Below, in pieces: positions 1 to 6,651 of a stretch of DNA of 8,580 bases (position 1 is its first letter; each line of letters begins with the position of its first letter). Below the pieces are notes generated by a model. That model made no database searches and was not told the DNA's origin. It saw only the letters and a list, made by a program, of their open reading frames with translations. Source of the DNA: Methylomonas sp. (GTDB lineage Bacteria; Pseudomonadota; Gammaproteobacteria; Methylococcales; Methylomonadaceae); contig JALXCS010000183.1 of NCBI GenBank assembly GCA_026990815.1, forward strand, positions 10,816 to 19,395. The letters are read 5' to 3'. The position numbers were made by a program, and so were the translations under genes.

Positions 1-71
1 CTCCTGATAATACTAAAAGTGGTATTTTATACTTTTCACGAAGCATTTTTTCCTTAACAAAAACTTTGTTG

Positions 72-228
72 TACCTTTCACGTTCAAGAATGCCCGTTTT
101 GAGCGGGTAGATTTTCGTAAAGGACTAGGCGCAGAACTGCAGGAATAGCAATCTATTTCAAGGTTCTACAACAACGCCATTGCGAAAATATGTTCGTTGA
201 AAATGGATATTCTTGAGCGTGAAAGGTA
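72..228. repeat. 157-bp full-length imperfect palindrome (element 1)
   Basis: The ends form a 20-bp inverted repeat with a single T/G mismatch: acctttcacgttcaagaat at 73-91 pairs with attcttgagcgtgaaaggt at 209-227, plus T72 with A228. Pairing continues inward around the same centre near position 150. Attttcg (111-117) pairs with cgaaaat (183-189), agaac (133-137) with gttct (163-167), and aatag (144-148) with ctatt (153-157) around a CAAT loop. So the whole segment can fold into one long hairpin, not just its ends. No reading frame of note lies inside. It resembles small non-autonomous repeats (MITE-like or large REP-like elements), but the family is not identified. Element 2 at 3382-3539 has the same design. 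Confidence 0.75.
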
Positions 229-258
229 TATAACTTCTGCGAATCGTAAAAAATTTTT

Positions 259-290
259 TTGCAAGGTTATTCTAGCGAAGTCTTTATAAA
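259..290 (+). promoter_or_regulatory. weak sigma-70-like promoter candidate for pilSR
   Basis: TTGCAA at 259-264 could serve as a -35 box, and TTTATA/TATAAA at 283-290 as a -10 box, with an 18 to 20 base spacer. The spacing is long and the match only moderate. It lies just downstream of the palindrome and about 80 bases before the pilS start. In AT-rich sequence such matches arise by chance, so this is a guess. No sigma-54 GG-N10-GC site was seen here. Confidence 0.22.
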
Positions 291-367
291 ACGCTATGCT
301 TTATCTTAAGGAACCAATCATTAGCCTGGTTTTTCAATCATCACGCTTGATTAATTATTAAATTCAA

Positions 368-1990
368 ATGCCTAAAGCCATCCCTGAAACTATTTTTCCT
401 TGCCCGTTTTCAAAGTCCTACGGCATCCCGGGGCGACAAGCATGGTTGATCCTGAAAATATATCTTATTTATCGTTTCATTCTGGCCTGCCTATTTGTGA
501 TTTTGTTTCATTCACGCTTCGGCCCATCATTATTAGGCTCATATGATCAAAAACTTTATATCATTAGCAGCGGGCTTTTTTTACTAGTTACTCTAATATC
601 AGCTATTGGAGTATTCTGGCGCTTATCTCCTTACGCAGCCCAAGCCCAAATACTTATTTTCACAGACATTCTGTTCATTACCCTGATTATGCATGCCAGC
701 GGTGGAATTGCCAGCGGCACGGGTATGTTATTAGTGGTTTCCATGGCTGCAGGCGGCTTATTAATCGGAGGTCGCTGCGCTATCTTATTTGCGGCATTAG
801 CCACCCTTGCCATACTGGCAGAACAAATTTATGCCGATACCAATAATACTTTTGATGGCACAACTTATACCTACGCGGGCATGTTAGGCACTGCTTTTTT
901 TACCATTGCTTTGCTCACTGTAATTTTAGCGGAACGAACTGAAAAATCCGAACGACTCGCTAATCAAAGAAAAAAAACCATTGCTAAACTGGAAACATTA
1001 AACCAGTCCATCATTCAGCATTTCCAATCTGGCATGATTATTTGTGATGAAAACCAATATGTCAGCATGATTAATGAAACTGCAAGCCATCTACTGGGTT
1101 TTTCAGGTTCTCCTGAATCCCTCTCCTGTATCAACAGGCAGCTTTCTGAAATTTTCAGCAAATGGCGGAAAACCCCTTCCCGGCATTTTTTCTTCATAAA
1201 AACCAATCAACAAAATGAAATCCAAATTCATTTTCAAGAATTACCTGTTCACCAGGAAACCTATTTTTTGATTATGCTTGAAGATATGGCCATCTATAAC
1301 CAAAGATTACAACAAAGCAAACTAGCCTCTCTTGGCAGATTGACGGCTAGTATTGCCCATGAAATACGAAACCCGCTTGGAGCAATCAGCCATGCTGGTC
1401 AATTACTTTCTGAATGTCCAGATTTGTCTCCGGAAGATCAACGTTTGACAGGAATTATTCAAATCCATGCCCAAAGGGTCAACACAATCATTGAAGACAT
1501 TTTACAACTGTCCAGGAGAAATGCATCGAAAAAACTGAAAATAGATCTACTAGACTGGTTACCCCACTATTTGGAAAATTTTCTGTCAGAACATAATATC
1601 AGCGCCGATCAATTTAACCTTTCCCTCGACGATACTGACTTATGTGCATTAATTGACCCAGGCCAACTTAAACAAATTATGGATAATTTATGTCGAAATG
1701 CATTAAATTATGGTTCTCCAGAAAAAGGGAAAATAACTATAAAATGTTATTATCTACTCACAGAATTAGTGATCGAAGTAATTGACCTGGGTGCGGGAAT
1801 TGCTGCTGATGATCTTGAACACCTTTTTGAGCCTTTTTTTACCACTTCAGGATCAGGCACTGGTCTTGGTCTGTATATTTCCCGGGAATTAGCCCAACTT
1901 AATAAGGCTAAACTGGACTATTATGATAATGATGGACAAAGCTGTTTTCGCCTTGTTCTAATTGATGCTAACAAAAAAACTGAATTATGA
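368..1990 (+). CDS. pilS: PilS-type sensor histidine kinase, type IV pilus regulation
   Basis: This inner-membrane kinase phosphorylates PilR to control pilin transcription. The 540 residues begin with six predicted membrane helices (about 29-47, 63-83, 94-110, 118-133, 136-153, 169-188) and no large periplasmic domain, as in Pseudomonas PilS. A linker and PAS-like domain follow (about 207-308). The HisKA domain carries SIAHEIRNPLGAI (328-340) with His331 as the phosphorylated residue. The ATPase domain has an N box (DNLCRNALNYG, 439-449), G1 (DLGAGI, 473-478), F box (LFEPFFTT, 486-493) and G2 (GSGTGLGL, 495-502). All key residues are present. The ATG has no visible Shine-Dalgarno sequence, and the first 22 or so residues before the first helix look like an extension. 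A TTG at 446 would be an alternative start but has no better support. The gene overlaps pilR by 4 bp. Assignment as PilS rests on membrane topology plus the adjacent PilR-like regulator. Confidence 0.9.
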   Translation: MPKAIPETIFPCPFSKSYGIPGRQAWLILKIYLIYRFILACLFVILFHSRFGPSLLGSYDQKLYIISSGLFLLVTLISAIGVFWRLSPYAAQAQILIFTDILFITLIMHASGGIASGTGMLLVVSMAAGGLLIGGRCAILFAALATLAILAEQIYADTNNTFDGTTYTYAGMLGTAFFTIALLTVILAERTEKSERLANQRKKTIAKLETLNQSIIQHFQSGMIICDENQYVSMINETASHLLGFSGSPESLSCINRQLSEIFSKWRKTPSRHFFFIKTNQQNEIQIHFQELPVHQETYFLIMLEDMAIYNQRLQQSKLASLGRLTASIAHEIRNPLGAISHAGQLLSECPDLSPEDQRLTGIIQIHAQRVNTIIEDILQLSRRNASKKLKIDLLDWLPHYLENFLSEHNISADQFNLSLDDTDLCALIDPGQLKQIMDNLCRNALNYGSPEKGKITIKCYYLLTELVIEVIDLGAGIAADDLEHLFEPFFTTSGSGTGLGLYISRELAQLNKAKLDYYDNDGQSCFRLVLIDANKKTEL

Positions 1991-3330
1991 GCCATTATCT
2001 TGCATTGATTGTTGATGATGAACCAGATATTCGAGAATTACTGGAAATCACGCTCAACAGAATGAAAATTGATACGCTTAGCGCTGAAAATATCACCGCT
2101 GCTAAAACTTTACTCCAAAACAACAAATTTAATCTGTGTCTGACAGACATGAAATTACCCGACGGCAACGGACTTGGACTGGTAGATTTCATCCAGGCTA
2201 AATATAGCCATTTACCTGTTGCAGTCATCACCGCCCATGGCAATACCGAAACGGCCGTCAAGGCAATGAAAACTGGGGCTTTTGACTTTCTATCCAAACC
2301 CGTAGATCTACAGTCGCTAAGGCTACTGGTTAACAGCGCTTTAAAATTAAGCGCACCTGCAGCACGCGAAAGACGATCTCGGGACACGCTACTAGGCGAA
2401 TCTGAAGCCATGCGTTTTATTCGTTCCAAAATAGCCAAAGTCGCCCGCAGTCAAGCTCCAGTTTTTATCAGCGGCGAATCTGGATCAGGAAAAGAATTAG
2501 TCGCCAAGCAAATTCACAAACAAAGTCCTCGTAATGACCAACCCTTTATTGCTGTTAATTGCGGCGCCATTCCCCATGAGCTTGTAGAAAGCGAATTTTT
2601 CGGCCATAAAAAAGGTAGTTTTACAGGAGCCCATAGCGATAAAGAAGGCTTGTTCCAAGCGGCTGAGGGTGGAACTCTATTTCTGGACGAAGTCGGCGAC
2701 CTTCCAGCGGCACTACAAGTGAAGTTGCTAAGGGCCATTCAAGAAAAGAAAATACGCCCAGTTGGCGGCTATCAGGAAATCAGTACCAATGTCCGCATCC
2801 TGAGTGCCACCCATCAGAATCTGGCAAAAATGGTACAAGAAGGATATTTCCGTCAGGATTTATTTTACCGGATTAATGTTATCGAACTGGCAGTTCCACC
2901 TTTGCGTGAACGGCGCGAAGACATCCCTAAACTTGCTCAGCATTTCCTGGAAAATATTGCCGGAAAAAGCGGCTTACCGCAGCCAAAACTCTCCAATGAC
3001 GCTATTCTTGCCCTGAAACAATACCCATTCCCAGGTAATGTACGTGAACTCGAAAATATTCTGGAACGCGCCATTGCTCTTTTTGACGGAGATAGAATTG
3101 AAAGCACAGATTTAAACCTGCCTGATCTTGTCAGCCCACCCGCACACACCTCTTCAAAACCTCAAGATCTTATCCAGGGTTCATTGGAAAATTATCTAGA
3201 AGAAATTGAAAAACAAGCCATTAGTGAAGCTTTAGAGCAAAATAAATGGAATAAAACAGCTACAGCCAAACAACTGGGACTGACTTTTAGATCCTTGCGT
3301 TACCGCTTAAAAAAATTAGGATTGGAATAA
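1987..3330 (+). CDS. pilR: PilR-type sigma-54-dependent response regulator
   Basis: This is an NtrC-family transcription activator. When phosphorylated by PilS it activates sigma-54 RNA polymerase, classically at pilA. The 447 residues show three domains. The receiver (about 4-118) has the acidic pair D10/D11, phospho-acceptor D54 (LTDMKLP), T82 and K104. The AAA+ domain (about 135-375) has Walker A GESGSGKE (163-170), the sigma-54 contact loop as GSFTGA (210-215), Walker B GGTLFLDEVGDL (228-239), arginine-finger region FRQDLFYRINV (288-298) and FPGNVRELEN (348-357). A Fis-type helix-turn-helix ends the protein (about 408-445). GSFTGA in place of GAFTGA is, as I recall, the form seen in Pseudomonas PilR, so it is not a defect. 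The start overlaps the pilS stop as ATGA and has no clear ribosome binding site of its own, which suggests translational coupling. No pilin gene or other pil gene is in the window. Confidence 0.93.
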   Translation: MSHYLALIVDDEPDIRELLEITLNRMKIDTLSAENITAAKTLLQNNKFNLCLTDMKLPDGNGLGLVDFIQAKYSHLPVAVITAHGNTETAVKAMKTGAFDFLSKPVDLQSLRLLVNSALKLSAPAARERRSRDTLLGESEAMRFIRSKIAKVARSQAPVFISGESGSGKELVAKQIHKQSPRNDQPFIAVNCGAIPHELVESEFFGHKKGSFTGAHSDKEGLFQAAEGGTLFLDEVGDLPAALQVKLLRAIQEKKIRPVGGYQEISTNVRILSATHQNLAKMVQEGYFRQDLFYRINVIELAVPPLRERREDIPKLAQHFLENIAGKSGLPQPKLSNDAILALKQYPFPGNVRELENILERAIALFDGDRIESTDLNLPDLVSPPAHTSSKPQDLIQGSLENYLEEIEKQAISEALEQNKWNKTATAKQLGLTFRSLRYRLKKLGLE

Positions 3331-3334
3331 CATT

Positions 3335-3361
3335 TGCCCTTGCTTATAAAAAGGCATTTTT
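3335..3361 (+). terminator. possible Rho-independent terminator after pilR
   Basis: TGCC-C-TT (3335-3341) pairs with AAGGCA (3351-3356), leaving one bulged C and a 9-base loop. A run of T follows at 3357-3361. It begins 5 bases after the pilR stop, the right place for the end of the pilSR transcript. The stem is short and imperfect, so termination may be inefficient. Confidence 0.5.
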
Positions 3362-3381
3362 ACTGTCTATGTCTCAATAAG

Positions 3382-3539
3382 TAAGTGGCCATAAGTTTTT
3401 TAACAATTTTGCACAGGATATTTTGTGATTTTCAAAACGCAACGCAGGGCACATAATTAAGCTATGTAGCCGAAGTTGCAACGATGAAGATTGCAAAATA
3501 GACCCGCAAAAAGTTAAAAAAATTATGATCTCCTACTTA
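3382..3539. repeat. ~158-bp full-length imperfect palindrome (element 2)
   Basis: Outer arms taagt (3382-3386) and actta (3535-3539) flank longer arms, 3390-3412 against 3506-3527, which match at 20 of 23 aligned columns with one gap. Inner pairs share nearly the same centre, about 3459: tattttg (3419-3425) with caaaata (3494-3500), gcaac (3439-3443) with gttgc (3475-3479), and acata (3451-3455) with tatgt (3463-3467). The segment sits between two converging genes and holds no reading frame of note. Length and fold match element 1 (72-228). Short words recur in the same order in both: gattttc, gcagg, a central ctat, then attgc with an A-rich tail. They may be diverged copies of one repeat family. 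Confidence 0.7.
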
Positions 3540-3571
3540 GGAACGAGAAAGAAATTCCAGCCCCAATTTAA

Positions 3572-4027
3572 TCAGGCCTTATATTTTTCCAAGGTTTTTA
3601 ATTGCTCGATTGCTGCATTTATCTTTGTCGTAGCGGCATCATCCAGCTCATTGTTTTTATAGACTTTTTCCAGCAACCCTTCGGTTACCATTGCATCTTT
3701 GATCCATCGTTTCATGAAACGATAATTTGCCGCAATGGTAGAAACCTCTCCCGTTTCTGGATTACGTAACTCTTTAACATCCGCCTCAGGTTTTGCCGCT
3801 GTCTTGGGCTGTGGCTTTTTCACTTGAGGTTTTTTGGCGGGTGCCGATTTTGGTTTGCTAGTCGCTGGTTTTGGGGTACTCGGCTTGGCAGCAGCAGTTT
3901 TTTTCGGGGTTTGTTCTTCAGCTTCAGGAGCGGATGTCTTTTCCTTTTCAGCTTTGGAATCACTAACAATAACGTATACCACGTAAGCAACAAAAATTGT
4001 CGTTAAAATAAACAGGCCTTCAGTCAT
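3572..4027 (-). CDS. hypothetical membrane-anchored protein with Lys/Ala/Pro-rich linker
   Basis: I do not recognise this 151-residue protein. It has three parts. A single hydrophobic helix (about 4-21, LFILTTIFVAYVVYVIVS) has no signal peptidase site that I can see, so it is probably an anchor. A low-complexity linker (about 24-83) is rich in Lys, Ala and Pro and acidic near its start. A small soluble domain (about 84-151) contains NPETGEVSTIAANYRFMKRWIKDAM and a helical, partly acidic end; it does not look random and may be the functional part. The many lysines after the helix favour a cytoplasmic C-terminus by the positive-inside rule (inference). The reading frame is supported by a strong GGAGAG ribosome binding site and an intact TGA stop. 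It converges on pilR and is 190 bp from the ubi operon, so it may have its own promoter. The overlapping + strand frame inside the linker is a compositional shadow. Confidence 0.75.
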   Translation of the reverse strand: MTEGLFILTTIFVAYVVYVIVSDSKAEKEKTSAPEAEEQTPKKTAAAKPSTPKPATSKPKSAPAKKPQVKKPQPKTAAKPEADVKELRNPETGEVSTIAANYRFMKRWIKDAMVTEGLLEKVYKNNELDDAATTKINAAIEQLKTLEKYKA

Positions 4028-4032
4028 CTTTG

Positions 4033-4038
4033 CTCTCC
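4033..4038 (-). promoter_or_regulatory. ribosome binding site of the 3572-4027 gene
   Basis: Read on the - strand this is GGAGAG, five bases before the ATG at 4027. It is the clearest Shine-Dalgarno sequence in the window, supporting both the chosen start and that the gene is real. Confidence 0.75.
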
Positions 4039-4056
4039 ATCATTCATTCGAATGTT

Positions 4057-4062
4057 ATTATA
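4057..4062 (-). promoter_or_regulatory. possible -10 box (TATAAT) for the 3572-4027 gene
   Basis: The - strand reads a perfect TATAAT, about 30 bases before the start codon. No good -35 hexamer sits 16 to 18 bases upstream; the nearest TTGxxA-like match (TTGTGA, 4084-4089) is 21 bases away. It is weak evidence that this gene is transcribed separately from the ubi operon. Confidence 0.3.
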
Positions 4063-4123
4063 ATTTTCCCTATGCTTTTCTCATCACAAAAACAAAGGAA
4101 TTTGAAAAGTTACATGTTTACTA

Positions 4124-4161
4124 TCAGCAATCCAACTGTTCATTGATCACCTGATTGCTGA
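4124..4161. repeat. 9-bp perfect inverted repeat in the spacer between ubiI and the hypothetical gene
   Basis: TCAGCAATC (4124-4132) is exactly repeated in inverse as GATTGCTGA (4153-4161), separated by 20 bases that include the palindrome TGATCA. It lies 57 bases past the ubiI-like stop. It has no T-run on the - strand side, so it is not a standard terminator. It could be an operator, an RNA hairpin or chance. The rest of the 190-bp spacer (4028-4217) shows no gene. Confidence 0.45.
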
Positions 4162-4217
4162 ATATACCAGAACTGCCGAGCCTAGGTAAACCATATCATC
4201 AAAAATAAGCCTATTAT

Positions 4218-5441
4218 TTAATCAACTGGTTTATTTTCGTATGCCAAACTGGGCAAATCTTCCCGCAACCCCATAGCATACCGATTAAAAAACTGTTTAA
4301 TCAAGGCATTATTATTAATCCAGTTCATACCCTCTGATCTAAGCATTACAAACGGTGAAACAGACACTTTATATATTTTGTTAATGGCATCCATACTCGC
4401 CATCATAGCCAGATTGTCACCTTTTCGCCAACGCTCAAAATTCCGTAGCACACGCTGACTGGCAATCGGTCTATTCACTTTTTTTGCCTGTATGATCAAT
4501 TCTGCAATTGCTGCAGCATCCAATAATCCGGCATTAGCCCCTTGTCCTGCTAAAGGATGCATGGCATGTGCAGCATCCCCGATCAGCACAAAATTCTCAT
4601 CAATATACCGCTGTGCAAATTGAAAACGAAGAGGAAATTTCGCTCTTGGCCCAACGTCAATCATTTTGCCCAATATTCCTGCCGATGCCTGCTCAAGAAC
4701 CGCCAGAAACTCATCATCATTCATCTGTTGATATTTTTCGGAAGTCTCAGTTGATAATGTCCAGACAATTGAACATTGACCATTCGCCAAAGGCAAAAAA
4801 GCCAGTGGCCCTTCTGTTAAAAATCGTTGCCATGCTGTATTTTGGTGATGTTTCTCTGTTGTTACAGTAGCTACCAAGCCATCTTGCTGATAAGCCCAGC
4901 CCTTGGTTTCAATTCTCAGTATTTCCCTTAATCGGGAATCACGACCATCAGCGGCTATAACCAAATTGGCTTCATATTCACTGCCATCATCCAGTTGTAC
5001 TCTCCAACCCTGTTTTATTTTTTGCAGCTCATTCACAGTCGCGGGACAAATCAAGTTGGCGCCCGACAGTCTCTCAAGCTTATCCCATAATGATGCAACT
5101 GTAATCCGATTTTCAACAATATGTCCTAATTGGTCGAATTCAGTATCCGCACAATCAAAATGTAATTCTCCATTGCCATTGGCATCCCAAACCCGCATCT
5201 GGTAATACGGGCCAACACCATGCTCTACCATGACTGGCCAAACTCCAATTTTTTCCAAAATATTTTGTGATGCTTTAGTTAAGGCCGAAACTCGTAGATC
5301 AACAGTATCATTCGGCCATGTTTTTTGGGGTTGAGTCTCGTTAATTAATGTTGTTTTTATATCTGCTTCCGCTAAAATACATGCCGCCGTTGCACCAACG
5401 ATACCGCCCCCTACAACAATTACTTCATACCGTTCAGTCAT
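4218..5441 (-). CDS. ubiI: UbiI-like FAD-dependent ubiquinone-ring hydroxylase
   Basis: This is a flavin monooxygenase of the UbiH/UbiF/VisC/COQ6 family that adds a hydroxyl group to the ubiquinone precursor ring, using FAD, NAD(P)H and oxygen. The protein has 407 residues, usual for the family. Landmarks are the N-terminal dinucleotide-binding GGGIVG (11-16), the FAD/NAD(P)H motif AADGRDSRLR (163-172), and the second FAD motif VLIGDAAHAMHPLAGQGANAGL (285-306), with the GD pair at 288-289. The start chosen is ATG at 5439-5441, which places the Rossmann fold near residue 6 as usual. A GTG at 5475-5477 would add 12 residues and run into ubiH, and is less likely. The ATG has only a weak GGGA about 12 bases upstream. 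It follows ubiH after 7 bp. In E. coli the gene in this position, ubiI (visC), acts at C5. The exact carbon cannot be read from sequence, and UbiF-like or broader activity is possible. Confidence 0.85.
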   Translation of the reverse strand: MTERYEVIVVGGGIVGATAACILAEADIKTTLINETQPQKTWPNDTVDLRVSALTKASQNILEKIGVWPVMVEHGVGPYYQMRVWDANGNGELHFDCADTEFDQLGHIVENRITVASLWDKLERLSGANLICPATVNELQKIKQGWRVQLDDGSEYEANLVIAADGRDSRLREILRIETKGWAYQQDGLVATVTTEKHHQNTAWQRFLTEGPLAFLPLANGQCSIVWTLSTETSEKYQQMNDDEFLAVLEQASAGILGKMIDVGPRAKFPLRFQFAQRYIDENFVLIGDAAHAMHPLAGQGANAGLLDAAAIAELIIQAKKVNRPIASQRVLRNFERWRKGDNLAMMASMDAINKIYKVSVSPFVMLRSEGMNWINNNALIKQFFNRYAMGLREDLPSLAYENKPVD

Positions 5442-5448
5442 AATGTCT

Positions 5449-6651
5449 TTATTTCCCGAAACGTGGCATGCGTCCACTTAAGCCCATTGCATACCTGGCC
5501 ACTTGAGTTTTGGCAAATGGCAGTTGATCCAGCAAGGTTAACCCCATGTTTCTAGCTGCAGCAACAGACAGCCATTCATTAGAAAAAATTCGCACTACAC
5601 TATTTGTAAAAGTCACTACTCTGTCATGATCTTCCTGCCTGGCTTTTGCATAATTGTTCAGAACAGAAACATCACCAACATCATTCCCTGATTGGTGTTG
5701 TTCTATAATCATTTCAGCCAATTGCACAACATCCCTTAAACCTAAATTAAACCCTTGCCCGGCAACCGGATGCAATTGATGCACAGCGTTACCGATCATG
5801 ACAACCCGATCATCAATCATCCGCTCGGCACGAACCAGAGTTAATGGAAAGGAATGCCTTGAAGCCAGTAATGAAAATTTTCCTAAGCGATAACCAAAAC
5901 AATCATGGAGTTGCTCAACAAAGTCAGTCTCACTCAAATCCAATAATGAGTCGGCCTGTTCATGGGTTCTTGTCCAAACTACAGAAAATGCATGGGCCAT
6001 AGGTAATAGAGCTAATGGTCCCGACGATGTAAATCGCTCATATGCAATATTTTGATGACTTTTTTCCGGTTTTACTGTCGTCACTATGGCTGTTTGGCCA
6101 TATTCGACATTTTGTTGGTTGATTTCCAGCAATTTTCTTACTGACGATTGACCACCATCAGCGCCAATAATCAACTGTGCTGAAAGATTTTGTGGTTTCT
6201 CACCTTTTTTTATACTCATATGAGCCAAATGACTATCTGACGCCAGTCCGACAACTCTGGCCGGACAAATCTGTTCAATTTCATATTGATCCAGTAATTG
6301 GGAGACATGGGTTTCGATATCCCGGGCGGAAATAACAAAACCCAAGGCTTTAACTCCTTCACGTTCCGCAGATAGCCGGGTTTTACCAAAATGACCCTGG
6401 TCCGAAATATGAATTTTTTTTATAGTTGTAGCTTTTGCTTCAACTCCCTGCCATATTCCGAGCCTCGCCAACATCTTAACAGTCCCGACAGCCAGAGCCA
6501 ATGCCCTGTCGCCTGCTCCGGAATTTGCTCTTTGTTCACGGCTTAGAGCTTCAATTACAGCTATATTCAAGCCTGCTTGTTTTAATGCAATCGCCAGACA
6601 ACCACCCGCCAATCCGCCTCCGGCAATAATAATTTGATAATCAGTTCGCAT
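5449..6651 (-). CDS. ubiH: UbiH-type FAD-dependent 2-polyprenyl-6-methoxyphenol hydroxylase
   Basis: UbiH performs one of the oxygen-dependent ring hydroxylations of ubiquinone synthesis (C1, sometimes numbered C4). The 400-residue protein has the N-terminal FAD fold GGGLAG (11-16), the motif GADGGQSSVRK (163-173) and the C-terminal FAD motif VMIGNAVHQLHPVAGQGFNLGLRD (284-307). Asn288 replaces the Asp of the usual GD motif. As I recall, E. coli UbiH also has GNA followed by HPIAGQGFNLG, so this is a mark of UbiH and not a defect, and it separates this copy from the GDA-type neighbour at 4218-5441. Both end in RYAMGL plus a short tail, pointing to tandem paralogues. The start codon overlaps the pepP stop by one base (TGATG), and AGGAAG at 6656-6661 is a good ribosome binding site lying inside pepP. 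Coupled translation with pepP is likely. Confidence 0.92.
   Translation of the reverse strand: MRTDYQIIIAGGGLAGGCLAIALKQAGLNIAVIEALSREQRANSGAGDRALALAVGTVKMLARLGIWQGVEAKATTIKKIHISDQGHFGKTRLSAEREGVKALGFVISARDIETHVSQLLDQYEIEQICPARVVGLASDSHLAHMSIKKGEKPQNLSAQLIIGADGGQSSVRKLLEINQQNVEYGQTAIVTTVKPEKSHQNIAYERFTSSGPLALLPMAHAFSVVWTRTHEQADSLLDLSETDFVEQLHDCFGYRLGKFSLLASRHSFPLTLVRAERMIDDRVVMIGNAVHQLHPVAGQGFNLGLRDVVQLAEMIIEQHQSGNDVGDVSVLNNYAKARQEDHDRVVTFTNSVVRIFSNEWLSVAAARNMGLTLLDQLPFAKTQVARYAMGLSGRMPRFGK

Larger units (their letters stand above)
1..367. other. non-coding region upstream of pilS
   Basis: No convincing gene is present: reading frames are short and none has a ribosome binding site with a plausible protein. 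The region is AT-rich. It holds a short inverted repeat (AAAAGT at 15-20 against ACTTTT at 31-36), the large palindrome at 72-228 described separately, a run of A then T around 248-260, and a weak promoter candidate at 259-290. The last 75 bases before pilS are AT-rich with no visible Shine-Dalgarno sequence. The upstream neighbour lies outside the window, so I cannot tell whether bases 1-71 include its terminator. Confidence 0.7.

Noticed and set aside
72..228. Palindrome as a CRISPR repeat, riboswitch or tRNA
   Set aside because: There are no regularly spaced repeats, no cloverleaf and no known riboswitch core; the pairing is simply a long symmetric stem.
284..289. Insertion sequence upstream of pilS
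   Set aside because: No transposase frame or fragment is present anywhere in the window; only the palindromes hint at past mobility.
1995..2438. 147-codon - strand frame inside pilR
   Set aside because: It lies opposite the intact receiver domain of PilR, which explains the coding signal.
3386..3412. TGGC...TGC resembling a sigma-54 promoter that PilR could use
   Set aside because: The GG and GC are 22 bases apart, not the required 10, and both lie in the arm of the palindrome between converging genes.
3824..4006. 60-codon + strand frame inside the hypothetical gene, rich in Phe, Arg and Gly
   Set aside because: It is the antisense image of the Lys/Ala/Pro-rich linker and has no credible start or homology.
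4568..5205. Two 100-codon + strand frames within the ubiI-like gene
   Set aside because: They are antisense to conserved FAD-binding regions and their proteins look random.
5442..5477. N-terminal extension of the ubiI-like protein from a GTG start
   Set aside because: It adds 12 residues ahead of the normal Rossmann start, overlaps ubiH and has no better ribosome binding site than the ATG at 5441.
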